From: Peterkaempfera bronchialis
GTDB lineage: Bacteria; Actinomycetota; Actinomycetes; Streptomycetales; Streptomycetaceae
Length of the DNA stretch: 64,000 nucleotides
Reading direction: 5' to 3'
Assembly (NCBI RefSeq): GCF_003258605.2
Contig: NZ_CP031264.1
Location: forward strand, 7,026,213-7,090,212
Shown: positions 1 to 8,642 of the stretch, piece after piece
Position numbering within the stretch: position 1 is the first letter of the stretch
Layout of the letters: each line of letters opens with the position of its first letter
Notes under the pieces: model-generated
Seen by the model: only the letters and a program-made list of their open reading frames with translations
Told to the model about the DNA's origin: nothing
The model's database searches: none
Made by a program: the position numbers and the translations under genes

Positions 1-98
1 TTTTCCCCGGGTGCGGAGGGCATGCGCTCGGGATATGGTTTTGACGGCAAGATATCAACAATTCACTGTCATCACCAGCCTGAGGAGGGAATGGGTTC

Positions 99-1295
99 AT
101 GGAGTTTATTTTCAAAGATGAGGCATTCAAGTTCGAGACGCTGCGTACTGCGGGATTCGCCGGGGACGCCGGTGCTGACATCGGCGAGGTCATCGTCACC
201 ACAGCGCAGATCCCCGAGGGTGACGAGGACGCGTGGACCGCAGCCTGGAAGGCGACCGCCGAACGCACCGCGAAACGAGGCGAGGCGTCACTGGAGGTCG
301 GCGACACGGTCAGCGCGCGTGAAGCGTTCCTCCGCGCATCGAGTTACTACCGGTCAGCCGAGTTCTACCGACGCAAGGATCCGCTCAACGATCCCCAGGT
401 CCTCGAACTGTCGCGGCTTTCCAAGGATTACCTCGTCAAAGCCGGGGCCTTGCTGGACGGTCCTTTCCGCGAAGTGACCATCCCATACGCGGACGGTGAG
501 ATGCCCGGTTATCTGTTCCTCGTCGATGACAGCGGGGAACCGCGACCGACCGTCATCTACACCAACGGCTTCGACTCCACCCGCGAGGAGGGCTACTTCG
601 TCATCGGTGCGGCAGCGCTGCGGCGCGGCTACAACTTTCTGGCCTACGACGGCCCGGGCCGGGGCTGGATGATCCGGGAGAAGAACGTGCCGTACCGGCC
701 GGACTGGGAGAACGTGTTGGGCCCGGTGGTCGACTACGCCCTGACCGTGTCCGAGATCGACAGCGACAAGATCGTGCATTTCGGCTACAGCCTGGGTGGA
801 TACCTGGTGGCGCGGTACGCGGCCTACGACCACCGGTCGGCGGCGATCGTGTGCAACGACGGCGTGACGACCTTCTACGCGTCCTACCCGCCGATCCCCG
901 CAGCCACGCTGCGCCTCATCGAGGAGGGGCGAGACGCCGAGGCAATCCCGTTGCTTGAGACGATGACCAGGAACGACACCAATGCTCGCTGGGGCCTGCA
1001 GAATGGTGTCTGGGTCAACGGGGTCGCGAACGTCGCCGAGTACGTCCGCAGCACCGCCGATTACACCCTGACCGTGGACGACCTCCACAGGATCCAGACA
1101 TCCGTCCTGATCCTTGAGGGCGAGGACGACAAGGTCTTCGCCGGTCAGGCGGCCAAGATCGCCGCAGAGTTGCGCGCACCGCATGAGCACGTGGTGATGC
1201 GCAATGCGGACGGCGCGGGCCAGCATTGCCACGAGGGGGCGATGTACCTGCTCCACCAAACGGTCTTCAACTACCTGGCCAAGACCCTCGGCTAG
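99..1295 (+). CDS. Alpha/beta hydrolase, FrsA/DUF1100-like
   Basis: A 398-residue cytosolic serine hydrolase of the alpha/beta fold. The nucleophile elbow GYSLGG lies at residues 229-234, the likely catalytic Asp is in EGEDDK near residue 345, and the His is in the GAGQHCHEGA stretch near the C-terminus. The first ~130 residues form an extra helical cap, typical of the FrsA/DUF1100 and pseudooxynicotine-hydrolase-like group, some of which cleave C-C or ester bonds. The ATG at 99 is chosen because GAGGAGGGA lies about 8 bases upstream; another ATG at 91 is in a different frame. It stands alone, followed by an IS630 scrap, so context does not reveal the substrate. Family is confident, substrate unknown. 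Confidence 0.85.
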   Translation: MEFIFKDEAFKFETLRTAGFAGDAGADIGEVIVTTAQIPEGDEDAWTAAWKATAERTAKRGEASLEVGDTVSAREAFLRASSYYRSAEFYRRKDPLNDPQVLELSRLSKDYLVKAGALLDGPFREVTIPYADGEMPGYLFLVDDSGEPRPTVIYTNGFDSTREEGYFVIGAAALRRGYNFLAYDGPGRGWMIREKNVPYRPDWENVLGPVVDYALTVSEIDSDKIVHFGYSLGGYLVARYAAYDHRSAAIVCNDGVTTFYASYPPIPAATLRLIEEGRDAEAIPLLETMTRNDTNARWGLQNGVWVNGVANVAEYVRSTADYTLTVDDLHRIQTSVLILEGEDDKVFAGQAAKIAAELRAPHEHVVMRNADGAGQHCHEGAMYLLHQTVFNYLAKTLG

Positions 1296-1310
1296 TGCTC
1301 TGACCACATA

Positions 1311-1382
1311 GGCCGGCCCTTCACCCGCTGGTCGATCCGCAGACTCGCCGCCTACCTGCGCCGCGTGCACGGCCGTGTCACG
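1311..1382 (+). mobile_element. IS630-family transposase scrap
   Basis: About 24 codons read GRPFTRWSIRRLAAYLRR followed by VHGRV. This resembles the conserved N-terminal helix-turn-helix segment of IS630-type transposases (typical pattern RPFT.WS.RKLADYLRR). There is no start, no catalytic DDE domain and no flanking transposase sequence, and a stop codon (TAG) lies just upstream. It is a decayed fragment marking past insertion next to the damaged hydrolase gene that follows. Confidence 0.55.
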
Positions 1383-1402
1383 CGGTCACGGCACCAGTTC
1401 GG

Positions 1403-2149
1403 TTACAGGTGGAAGATCTGTCCCGCGATGTCCCGGATGGCGTCAGCCAGGGTGTCAGGAGCGTTGAGGTGGGCGGTGTGTCCCTGGCCAGGAAGCGTGA
1501 CGATCCGCGCGTTCGGCAGGGCTGCCGCCATGTCAGTCAGACGTTCGCGCAGGTGGGCGGGGCTGAGATCGCCCTCGACCAGGGTCGTCGGTAGGTCGAG
1601 CGTCGCGAAGCGATCAACACCGGTGCCGAGCGCGTCGATCGCCTCGTTGTCTGCGATCTGTGCCGCCGCGTACGCGGAGAATGCCGCTCGCACATGCTGG
1701 TCGGCGAACCTGGCATCGACCACCTTCGCGGGCATGCGGACGATGTCCCGCATATGGATCCGCATCGCCTCGACCGGATCGCCCCCGTCGAACGCGGCGC
1801 GAGCTCGTTCGCCCGCAGTCCCGGCGATCAACTCCTTGGTGGGCATCGGCGGTTCGTAGAGGAAGAGTCCGGCGAACGCCGACGGGTCCAGCAATGCGGC
1901 TTCCAGCGCGGCGACGGCGCCCGAGGAATGTCCCACGAGCAGCGCGGGGGGCTTCAGGAGACCCGCGACGGCGACAATGTCGGATGCCTCAGTGATCACC
2001 GAGTGAGGGTCGATGAGGTGGCGGGTGACGCCGTCCCAGGTCGTCGCATCCCCGCCACCTGGGTGGACCACCAGCAGGTTGGGCCCGGATCCGTCGTCGA
2101 GAGCGGCGATGGACCGGCCGTCATCAGCTGACACGTGGAGCTCAGTCAT
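1403..2149 (-). CDS. Alpha/beta hydrolase with internal deletion
   Basis: A 248-residue alpha/beta hydrolase. Visible motifs are the oxyanion-hole region HPGGGDATTWD near residue 30, the nucleophile elbow GHSSGA, an acid region VEGDLSP and the C-terminal His in GQGHTAH. Between the HPGGG segment and the elbow, relatives carry about 20 more residues containing an RRGRG-type motif. Here the sequence runs directly from RHLIDPHSVITEA into the helix before the elbow, so an in-frame deletion is likely. I start at the ATG giving MTELHVSADD; no clear ribosome site is visible and in-frame upstream starts exist. It may be non-functional. Confidence 0.6.
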   Translation of the reverse strand: MTELHVSADDGRSIAALDDGSGPNLLVVHPGGGDATTWDGVTRHLIDPHSVITEASDIVAVAGLLKPPALLVGHSSGAVAALEAALLDPSAFAGLFLYEPPMPTKELIAGTAGERARAAFDGGDPVEAMRIHMRDIVRMPAKVVDARFADQHVRAAFSAYAAAQIADNEAIDALGTGVDRFATLDLPTTLVEGDLSPAHLRERLTDMAAALPNARIVTLPGQGHTAHLNAPDTLADAIRDIAGQIFHL

Positions 2150-2243
2150 GCGCACACGTATGGACGTGTCCACCGACATCGCACCGACGGGCTGCGCCGG
2201 CATGCCGTGCTGCCGACAGCAGTCGGCCGGGCACGGCGTTGCG

Positions 2244-3371
2244 TCACGCTCCCCAGGCTGCGAACGGAGTGTCCAATTCGGCGGCGGTCAGGGAACCGTG
2301 TTCGTAGCGGTATTCGGGGTCGGCGAGGAAGGTGTCTCCCTCGGCGATGAGCAGCAGTTCGCCGACCCGGTCCCGCACGCTCTCGGCAAAGAGGTCCTCA
2401 GCCCCGGCCAGGCGCACCGATTCCGGGAGTTTCGCTGCCAGTTCGGCAGCGACGGCTTCGGTCACGCCCGGTGGCGAATAGAGCCACCGGGTGCGGCCGG
2501 CGCCGCCCATCCGGAAGCCGTGCTTGCGGGCCAGTGTGTCGAGCAGCTCGGCGAGGTCGGGGTCCGGGCGGGTCGGGGTGAGCCCGTGGTCGGCGTGTGC
2601 GAGTACCACCGTGCCGGTGTCGGCCAGCCTGCGGGCCAAGGCTTCGATCTTGGTCAGGAAGCGGGCGGCGTGTCTGTCGTAGCCGAAGTGGTGGATATGG
2701 CGGTCGAGTTCGACGTAGCACCACACGAGCCGTGGCCTGGCACCGGGCAGAGCGAGCGTCCGGACCAGGGCGTCACCGACGAGATCCGCCAACAGGTCCG
2801 GATCGCGCTCCGAGTACGGACCCGCGTCCGGGCTGTAGAAACGGTGCCCGATGACCGGTTCGGCACCGCGAAGCAGAGCGTTGCGCCAGGAACCGCCGTA
2901 CGCCTCCATGTCGCCCTGGACGGCGAGCGGGCGATAGCCGAGACCGCAGGCATCGGTGAAGACGGTCTCCTTGGCGGGGGTGAGGTGCTCGCCCTGGTAC
3001 TCGAAGACGTTGATGAGCTCCCGCGAGCCCTCTGGGCCGGCAAATACCACACCAGGGACGCGATGTCGGGGGACGTCCAGGCCGGTGAGGGCGGAGAGGA
3101 AGCCTGCCGAGGTCGTCGTGGGGAAAACCGACCGCAGACGGTCGATCCGGCAGACATCGGGCCAGCATTCGGCCGCAAAGTCGTGCGCCAGGCCGTCGAT
3201 GCCGAGAAGTACGACATCCCGTGGGGCCGGCGTGGCAGATTCCTGCCGCAGCAGGGCGGAGATCCTGCCACGGACGCTCGTGATGGAGGTTTCGGCGGTA
3301 GTAAGGGAGGACTCAGCGCACGTCGCTTGATCCTCTCTGCCCCCCACCAAGTGAAGCGGTGTACCCACCAT
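2244..3371 (-). CDS. Alkaline phosphatase/nucleotide pyrophosphatase-family phosphodiesterase
   Basis: About 375 residues of the alkaline-phosphatase superfamily (type I phosphodiesterase/nucleotide pyrophosphatase branch). The metal-ligand Asp is in DVVLLGIDG, the nucleophilic Thr in FPTTTSAGF, and further ligands are in VELDRHIHHFG and HADHG. No signal peptide is seen, so a cytosolic role is likely. The substrate, a phosphate diester or phosphonate-type ester, cannot be told. The ATG at 3371 overlaps in antisense with the ATG of the divergent aminotransferase (3370-3372). Longer starts up to 3491 and in-frame TTG/GTG codons just inside exist, so the start is uncertain. The divergent arrangement suggests a shared promoter zone. 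Confidence 0.75.
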   Translation of the reverse strand: MVGTPLHLVGGREDQATCAESSLTTAETSITSVRGRISALLRQESATPAPRDVVLLGIDGLAHDFAAECWPDVCRIDRLRSVFPTTTSAGFLSALTGLDVPRHRVPGVVFAGPEGSRELINVFEYQGEHLTPAKETVFTDACGLGYRPLAVQGDMEAYGGSWRNALLRGAEPVIGHRFYSPDAGPYSERDPDLLADLVGDALVRTLALPGARPRLVWCYVELDRHIHHFGYDRHAARFLTKIEALARRLADTGTVVLAHADHGLTPTRPDPDLAELLDTLARKHGFRMGGAGRTRWLYSPPGVTEAVAAELAAKLPESVRLAGAEDLFAESVRDRVGELLLIAEGDTFLADPEYRYEHGSLTAAELDTPFAAWGA

Positions 3372-4467
3372 GGCCCTTGCGAATGCGTCGTACCGGAGAC
3401 TGCGCTCGCTGGTTGATGGACCGGATCTGCTCAATCTGGCCTGGACCCTGGACGAACGCCGGTTTCTCTCCATCGACCTTTCCTCACTCATGGGTGCCGA
3501 ACTCCTGGCGGAGCAGAAGGCCGGACTGCCTTATCTGCACAGTTACTTCGTTCAGGACCCGTACGGCGACAGGGAGCTCGGCCCCACGGTCGGGGAGCTC
3601 TTCGGCCGCGCGGGCTGGGACTGCGAGATCACCTGTGGGGCGGGAGTGATATCGCTGCTGCACGCGCTGGCCCAGCTGGCCGAGGGCCGTCCGGTGTACG
3701 TCACCGGCGATGTCTACCCCGATCTGCCGCACTGGATTGAACAGCAGGGCGGCGTCTGCGCCTCGGCGTTCTTCGACGGGCTCACCCGGGGCGGGCTCGT
3801 CGACCATATTCGGGTGCTGGGCTGCCGACTCGTTCTGGTGGAACGTCCCAGCCTGGTCGCGGCGGAAGCCGACAGGGACGCAGGACTGGACGGGCTGCGT
3901 CACCTGTGCGAGGCCGTCGCCCCGCAGGGTGCCGTCGTCGTGGTGGACGAGTCGTATGCAAACTACTGTCCGCCGTCGTACAGCTCGGCTGTCCTTGTCG
4001 AGGAACTGCCCAACCTCGTGGTCCTGCGTGGGCTGTCCAAGGCGTATGGGATGGGTGGTCTGCGGCTGGCCTACGCCCTGACCCACCGTTCGCTCACCCC
4101 TCGGGTGCGGGCGGTCGTGCCGCCCATGCTCGCCTCCTCGCTGTCGATCCGGTTGGGTAGAGCCGTGCTGGCGCTGGGCGACGCCACCGCCGCGCTGCGG
4201 CAGCGCGTGCACACCGCCAAGGCCGAGATGACCGCGCTGCTGACGTCCGCGGGAGTGCCGGTCGCGGACACGTCCCACTCGGACGTCCCCTATGTGATGT
4301 ATGAGGAGCAGGACACCGCGGCGCAGCAGTGGCTCGAGAGCCGGGGCATCATCGGCAAGCTCCAGCCGCTGTGGTCGGAACGCTTGCTGGGCATTGCCCA
4401 CAAGTACCGGGTCAGCGTGCCGCTCAGTGAGGAGCGGATGGGTGATTTCCGCAGGCGCCTGAAGTGA
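3370..4467 (+). CDS. PLP-dependent class I/II aminotransferase, HisC-like
   Basis: A 365-residue fold-type I PLP enzyme resembling histidinol-phosphate aminotransferase. The PLP-binding Lys is K224 in LRGLSKAYGMGGLRLAY, the PLP-contacting Asp/Tyr is in VVVDESYANY, and the phosphate-cup region TCGAGVISLLHALAQL lies near residue 95. The usual C-terminal substrate Arg region is present (KYRVSVPLSEERM). Function is probably transamination or decarboxylation of an amino-acid-like substrate; no other his genes are nearby, so it is not assigned as hisC. It diverges from a phosphodiesterase gene with overlapping start codons and converges on a LuxR-type regulator only 15 bp away. Confidence 0.8.
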   Translation: MALANASYRRLRSLVDGPDLLNLAWTLDERRFLSIDLSSLMGAELLAEQKAGLPYLHSYFVQDPYGDRELGPTVGELFGRAGWDCEITCGAGVISLLHALAQLAEGRPVYVTGDVYPDLPHWIEQQGGVCASAFFDGLTRGGLVDHIRVLGCRLVLVERPSLVAAEADRDAGLDGLRHLCEAVAPQGAVVVVDESYANYCPPSYSSAVLVEELPNLVVLRGLSKAYGMGGLRLAYALTHRSLTPRVRAVVPPMLASSLSIRLGRAVLALGDATAALRQRVHTAKAEMTALLTSAGVPVADTSHSDVPYVMYEEQDTAAQQWLESRGIIGKLQPLWSERLLGIAHKYRVSVPLSEERMGDFRRRLK

Positions 4468-4482
4468 AGGGTGCCACACGGG

Positions 4483-5256
4483 TCAGGCCGATGCGTCGAT
4501 CAGCCCCAGTTGGGCCGCGCGCACTCCGGCCTGGAAGCGCGAGGTCGCGTCGAGACGGTCGAGCAGTGCCGCCACGCGGCGGCGGTAGGTCCGTACCGAC
4601 AGGCCGAGGACCCGGGCGGCCTTCTCGTCGGTGTAGCCCCGGCTCGCCGCTTGAAGCACCCGAGCCGCGCTGTCATCGTCGATCCACCCCGCATGTGCGG
4701 AACTGAGATCGACGGCCCGTGCCCAGACGGCGTTGTGCAGCACGGACATGGCCCGGGCGGTTTCGGGGTCGCTGATCACGGTGAGCGGTGCACCGCGGGT
4801 CGAGCTGAGCAACCCCACCCGGCCGTCGAAGACTGTGGCGGTGGGCAATTCGCAGGGTGATATCCGGATCTGTGCCCCGGAGGCGGCGAGTTCATCCAGT
4901 CGGGCGAGTGCCTCCTCGTCCCTCAGCAGCCCGCTGGGGATCAGCAGCCGCATTTCACCGTTCCGGGCGAGGAATTGGGTGTGCAAACGGTCCAGAAAGG
5001 GATCGGCGAACTCGTGCGGGCCCTCGGCGTAGCTGCACTGCGCCCGCACCACCCGGTCGCCGACCCGTTGGAGCAGACGCGCTGCGACTGTGCGGGCGTC
5101 CTCGACGGGTGGGCAGGGTGGCTGGGTCCCGGGCGTTGCGGCGATCTCTCTCCCGGAGAGGCGGTCGGCCATCTCCGCCAACTGCTGTGCCTGGTCGCGC
5201 AACTCCTTGAGCGTGGGGGCGGCTGACTCCGTTGATGACCCTGCAGTGTTGGGCAC
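4483..5256 (-). CDS. LuxR/TrmB-type HTH transcriptional regulator
   Basis: A 257-residue regulator. The C-terminus has a LuxR-type helix-turn-helix (RGYTDEKAARVLGLSVRTYRRRV). The middle part (RLLIPSGLLRDEEAL and VFDGRVGLLSS) matches the phospholipase-D-like effector region seen in TrmB/LuxR-type Streptomyces regulators. The N-terminal ~60 residues are a helical segment rich in Ala, Glu and Gln. The GTG start is chosen because GAGGAG lies six bases upstream. Effector and targets are unknown; the convergent aminotransferase is a possible but unproven partner. Confidence 0.75.
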   Translation of the reverse strand: MPNTAGSSTESAAPTLKELRDQAQQLAEMADRLSGREIAATPGTQPPCPPVEDARTVAARLLQRVGDRVVRAQCSYAEGPHEFADPFLDRLHTQFLARNGEMRLLIPSGLLRDEEALARLDELAASGAQIRISPCELPTATVFDGRVGLLSSTRGAPLTVISDPETARAMSVLHNAVWARAVDLSSAHAGWIDDDSAARVLQAASRGYTDEKAARVLGLSVRTYRRRVAALLDRLDATSRFQAGVRAAQLGLIDASA

Positions 5257-5889
5257 TGGCTGCTCCTCATGTCTTCTCGACCGATCTCCTTCGGTCGCGG
5301 ACAGCATGCGGTGGGGCGTCGGCCGTTGTCGGCGAGTGGGAAGACGAGCGGTGAGGGTCGGATGGGGTGGGCGGCCCCCGATGCCACGACGCTGCGACCC
5401 CCGACTGGCGTGACCGGTCCGGTTCCGGCCTACCGCTGTTCATCATCACTGAACACGGAGTCCTTTTCAACGTTATTGGACAGCCCGACCGGACGGAGTC
5501 GAGCGCCGGCGTGGACGTAATTCCTGCCGACCGGGTTGTCGAGGGAGAGGCGAATTTTCGCCAGATGTTCGCGTGAAATCATTCCTATCGCTCATCAAAC
5601 TGTCCGGTTCGCCCCTTCGGCTCCTGTCCGGTCGGCTGTGGTGGGCATCTCGCGCAGCCGGCAGTGCCCCGTCGGCCGGTCCGCTGTGACCGATCTGCCG
5701 GGCGCAGGGAAGGCCGGAGTCGTCGAACGCCGCGCACGTGGTGGTCGCAGTATGGGAAGCTTGCGCGTGCAGGTGTCCTGCCGGGGGTCTGCCGGACGTC
5801 TGAGAACTCCCTCAACCGGGTGAGCGGGCACCTATCCGTGTCGGTCCCGCGCTGCGGCCTCTTTCCGAGGAGTCTTCGAGGTAAGCGCG
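5257..5889. other. 633-bp intergenic region
   Basis: No convincing gene was found. Short open frames are low-complexity and lack ribosome sites. The stretch around 5440-5580 is less GC-rich than its surroundings and probably holds the promoters of the divergent LuxR-type and IclR genes. I could not define -10/-35 boxes with confidence. Confidence 0.5.
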
Positions 5890-6666
5890 ATGATTCAAGC
5901 GGTTCAACGGGCGGTCCACGTCCTGAGGGAACTGGCTACCGCGACACCGCAGCTCGGTGTGACGGCGCTCGCGGATCGGATTGGAGTGTCCAAGCCGACC
6001 GCCCATGCCCTGCTGCGCACGCTGGAGCGCGAGGGGTTGGTCTGTCAGGACCCCGAGACTGCTCGGTACCAACTGGGTCCGGGCCTGGTGGTGCTCGGCA
6101 ACGCGTATTTGGACTCCCATGAGCTGCGTGCCCGCGCCGCCGCCTGGGCCGACCATCTGGCAGGCCGGGTTGACTCGGCCGTCTGGGTGGGGGTGTTGAA
6201 CAAGCCCGACGTCCTGGTGATCCACCATCAGTTCCGTCCCGGGGACGCCCTGCAGACGCTGGAAACGGGGGCCAGCCTGCCGTGGAACACCTGCGCCCTG
6301 GGTAAGGCGATCGTCGCGTTCCTCCCCGCCGATCAGCGCGAGCAGTTACTGGGTGGCGAGCTGTACCGGGTGACCAGCGTCAGCGTCGACGACCCGCTGG
6401 TCCTCAAGTCCCAGCTGGACGGGGTGCGGCGCACCGGGTACGCCCTCGACGACCAGGAACTGACCCTGGGCGATGCCGGGATCGCCGCCCCGGTCTTCGA
6501 CCGCACCGGATTGGTCGCGGGGGCACTCGGGCTGGTCGGCCCTGTCGAGCGGCTCCTGGCGGATGACATGCGTCGGGACTACGCGATTGCGGTCCGCGAA
6601 GTCGCGCGGGGTGTCTCACGGGATCTCGGCGCTCCGCGCACGGCGGGGCTGTCGGCGAGCATGTAG
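5890..6666 (+). CDS. IclR-family transcriptional regulator
   Basis: A 258-residue DNA-binding protein. An N-terminal winged helix-turn-helix (LGVTALADRIGVSKPTAHALLRTLEREGLV, residues ~22-52) is followed by the IclR effector domain, with the characteristic NTCALGKAIVAFLP at about residue 138 and TGYALDDQELTLGDAGIAAPVFD near residue 180. IclR proteins commonly control catabolic or specialised-metabolite genes through a small-molecule ligand. No adjacent co-directional target is visible; the next gene converges. The start is a plain ATG with only a weak ribosome site. Confidence 0.88.
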   Translation: MIQAVQRAVHVLRELATATPQLGVTALADRIGVSKPTAHALLRTLEREGLVCQDPETARYQLGPGLVVLGNAYLDSHELRARAAAWADHLAGRVDSAVWVGVLNKPDVLVIHHQFRPGDALQTLETGASLPWNTCALGKAIVAFLPADQREQLLGGELYRVTSVSVDDPLVLKSQLDGVRRTGYALDDQELTLGDAGIAAPVFDRTGLVAGALGLVGPVERLLADDMRRDYAIAVREVARGVSRDLGAPRTAGLSASM

Positions 6667-6738
6667 TCGATCCTGCGCACTGCGCCGTCGTCCTCGCGCC
6701 GGTCCGGGCCGGGGGTGTCCGGTGCCTCGGGCCCGGGG

Positions 6739-7656
6739 TCAGAGCCCCAGCTGTCGTAGCAACCCCAGCCCCGCCGAGTCGAGTTGGTAGAGGACGCGCC
6801 CGCCCAGGCGCTGTTTCCAGACGATGCCCGCCTCGCTGAGGACCGACAGATGCTGGGAGACGGTACTTTTGGCGACGCCCAGGGAGGCTGCCAGGGCCGT
6901 CGTGGTCTGCGGAACCACCAGGGCACGTACGACCTGTGCCCGGCCCTTGCCGAGGAGGAGGGCCAGCCGGTCGTCCGCCACCGTGTCCCGGCCCGGAGCG
7001 GTCAGCACATGGAAGTACCCCGTGGCCCGGGCCTGGTAGGACATGGCCACGACGCCGTCTTCCTCCATGAACAGCCGCAGGCCGCCGGCGAAGACCGTGG
7101 GTACCAGGAGGAGCTTCGAGTGGCTCAGGGTGACATCCAGGTCACGGTGGTACGGCGCGGTCAGGAGCGGCGGAGTCCAGGTGATGCGGCCGCCCAGCTC
7201 GGCCAGCATCGCTTCCACGCCGCCCACCGCCAGTGTGCGGCCGCGGAAGAGGATCTCCTCCTCCAGCGAGGAGCGGATCGAGGTCCAGTGCGGGGCGATG
7301 GCCCACTCCCAGTACCGCTCCAGGAGTCCGATGAACCGTTCCGCCTGGACTGACCCGCGATGCCGCTGCCGAACCTGCCGCAGTTCGGCTTCGATGGTGT
7401 TGTGGGCAGCGTCGGGGAGCGGTACGAAGTCCGGGGGGAACAGGGGACGCTCGGGCTGCCGTAACCGCTCCACCAGATCCCTGGCGAACTCGGTCGGCAT
7501 GCCACGGCGCACTCCTCGTGCCCAGTTCGTGTACGGCGAGGGGGCCACACCCCGGTAGCGGGCCAGGATGCCGATGCTGCCGATCATTTCCCACAGCGGG
7601 CTGAAGGCGAGCCGTGTGGTCTGCAGGCTGTCGTCATCGACGTGGAGACGGATCAC
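6739..7656 (-). CDS. ArsR-type winged-helix regulator of the RiPP cluster
   Basis: A 305-residue protein. The C-terminal ~70 residues form an ArsR-type winged helix (TTTALAASLGVAKSTVSQHLSVLSEAG plus a wing). The long N-terminal region (~230 residues) resembles the DUF5937-type N-terminal domain common in actinobacterial ArsR-family proteins. It starts with GTG and lies just downstream of, and co-directional with, a nucleotidyltransferase gene, so the pair is probably one transcript diverging from the precursor-peptide operon. That placement makes it the best candidate pathway regulator, possibly acting at the palindrome at 8551-8568. Fold confident; regulatory role inferred from position. Confidence 0.75.
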   Translation of the reverse strand: MIRLHVDDDSLQTTRLAFSPLWEMIGSIGILARYRGVAPSPYTNWARGVRRGMPTEFARDLVERLRQPERPLFPPDFVPLPDAAHNTIEAELRQVRQRHRGSVQAERFIGLLERYWEWAIAPHWTSIRSSLEEEILFRGRTLAVGGVEAMLAELGGRITWTPPLLTAPYHRDLDVTLSHSKLLLVPTVFAGGLRLFMEEDGVVAMSYQARATGYFHVLTAPGRDTVADDRLALLLGKGRAQVVRALVVPQTTTALAASLGVAKSTVSQHLSVLSEAGIVWKQRLGGRVLYQLDSAGLGLLRQLGL

Positions 7657-7690
7657 GAGGGCACCCCCCGTGCCTGGGTCGCGCCGGTGG

Positions 7691-8482
7691 TCATGAGGTC
7701 TCCACTCGCATGGCCAGGTCCTGGCAGAGCGTGAGCACGCCCTCGATCCAGGGGGCCGGGTCTGCGGGGTCGTATCCCTCCATGGTTTCCACTCGCCAGT
7801 AGTCGGCGAAGCTGATGGCCTGCGGAGCCACTGCCTTGAAGCGGTTGGGCCGCCACTTCGGCAGATGGCTGCCGTACTCTCCGTGGCTCTCCAACAGGGC
7901 GTTGATGACATGTCCGAAGGCCAGGCGCGCCGAGATCGTCGCGCTTTCCAGGTCTCCGGCCTCCAGCTGGCCGAGTGCGTCCTCGACGGCGTCGTCAGCG
8001 GCGCCGAGCGAGCGGACCACGGCGAAGGAGTGGAATGCCGATTCCGCGAGCCGGGACCGGCACCGCGCCAGCCAGGCTTCGCCCAGCAGCGGCAGGCAGC
8101 TGCCCAGCCGCCCCAACAGCAGCTCCTCTCGCAGGACCAGGGTGTCCTCGGTGACCCGGCCGGTCTCGAACGCCTCCCAGGAGACCTTGGCGAAGATCTG
8201 GTCGATCTGGCTGTCCAGCCAGTACGTGACATCCCAGCGTCGGCTCTGCGTGTAGAACAACTCGGTGCTCAGTCGCGGCGGTTCGAGCGGGACCGGGACC
8301 GTGCCGCCGGACGAGGAGACGCGCTCCGTACGGGTGACGACGTAGACGTCGAAGTCGCTGCGCGGGTTGTGCCAGCCCCGAGCGGCAGAGCCGACGACAA
8401 ACACCGCGAGCGCCCCGCGGGGGATCAGGCCATGCTGCCGTAGCGGGGACAGCCAGTCCTCGGCCGCCTTGGTGCCATCCAT
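7691..8482 (-). CDS. MNT/KNT-type nucleotidyltransferase
   Basis: A 263-residue protein with a minimal Pol-beta-like nucleotidyltransferase domain. The signature GSAARGWHNPRSDFDVYVV covers residues 31-49, giving metal-binding D43 and D45, with a third carboxylate likely at D84 in RRWDVTYWL. The C-terminal half is helical. Such enzymes transfer an NMP to hydroxyl or phosphate groups, and members modify antibiotics or toxins' targets. The ATG at 8482 has a good ribosome site (AGGGAAGGGG). It diverges from the precursor peptide operon across 160 bp. It may modify the peptide or give self-protection; both are inference. Unlike the other nucleotidyltransferase here it has no RRE-like tail. Confidence 0.78.
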   Translation of the reverse strand: MDGTKAAEDWLSPLRQHGLIPRGALAVFVVGSAARGWHNPRSDFDVYVVTRTERVSSSGGTVPVPLEPPRLSTELFYTQSRRWDVTYWLDSQIDQIFAKVSWEAFETGRVTEDTLVLREELLLGRLGSCLPLLGEAWLARCRSRLAESAFHSFAVVRSLGAADDAVEDALGQLEAGDLESATISARLAFGHVINALLESHGEYGSHLPKWRPNRFKAVAPQAISFADYWRVETMEGYDPADPAPWIEGVLTLCQDLAMRVETS

Positions 8483-8550
8483 CCCAACGTCCCCTTCCCT
8501 CAGAGGTCTCGCGGATCTTAGACCACGATCTCGGGCAGTTGCGCATAGGT

Positions 8551-8568
8551 GTTCGGCCAGGACCGAAC
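8551..8568. promoter_or_regulatory. Inverted repeat in divergent promoter region
   Basis: GTTCGG and CCGAAC arms of 6 bp are separated by 6 bp, centred in the 160-bp gap between the divergent nucleotidyltransferase and the precursor peptide. The geometry suits a homodimeric winged-helix regulator such as the one at 6739-7656. A looser related pair (CCGAAC...GTTTGG) sits near 8617-8632, close to the peptide ribosome site. Confidence 0.4.
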
Positions 8569-8642
8569 GCGTGGGCTGGTCGTGTCCGCACATGTTCAAA
8601 TCGGATCAAGCGAAACCGAACTCTCGTTTGGGGAGGTGTGTG

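Noticed and set aside
3370..4467. hisC, the histidine biosynthesis aminotransferase.
   Set aside because: No other his gene is near, and the divergent phosphodiesterase context is unlike his operons; only the family is assigned.
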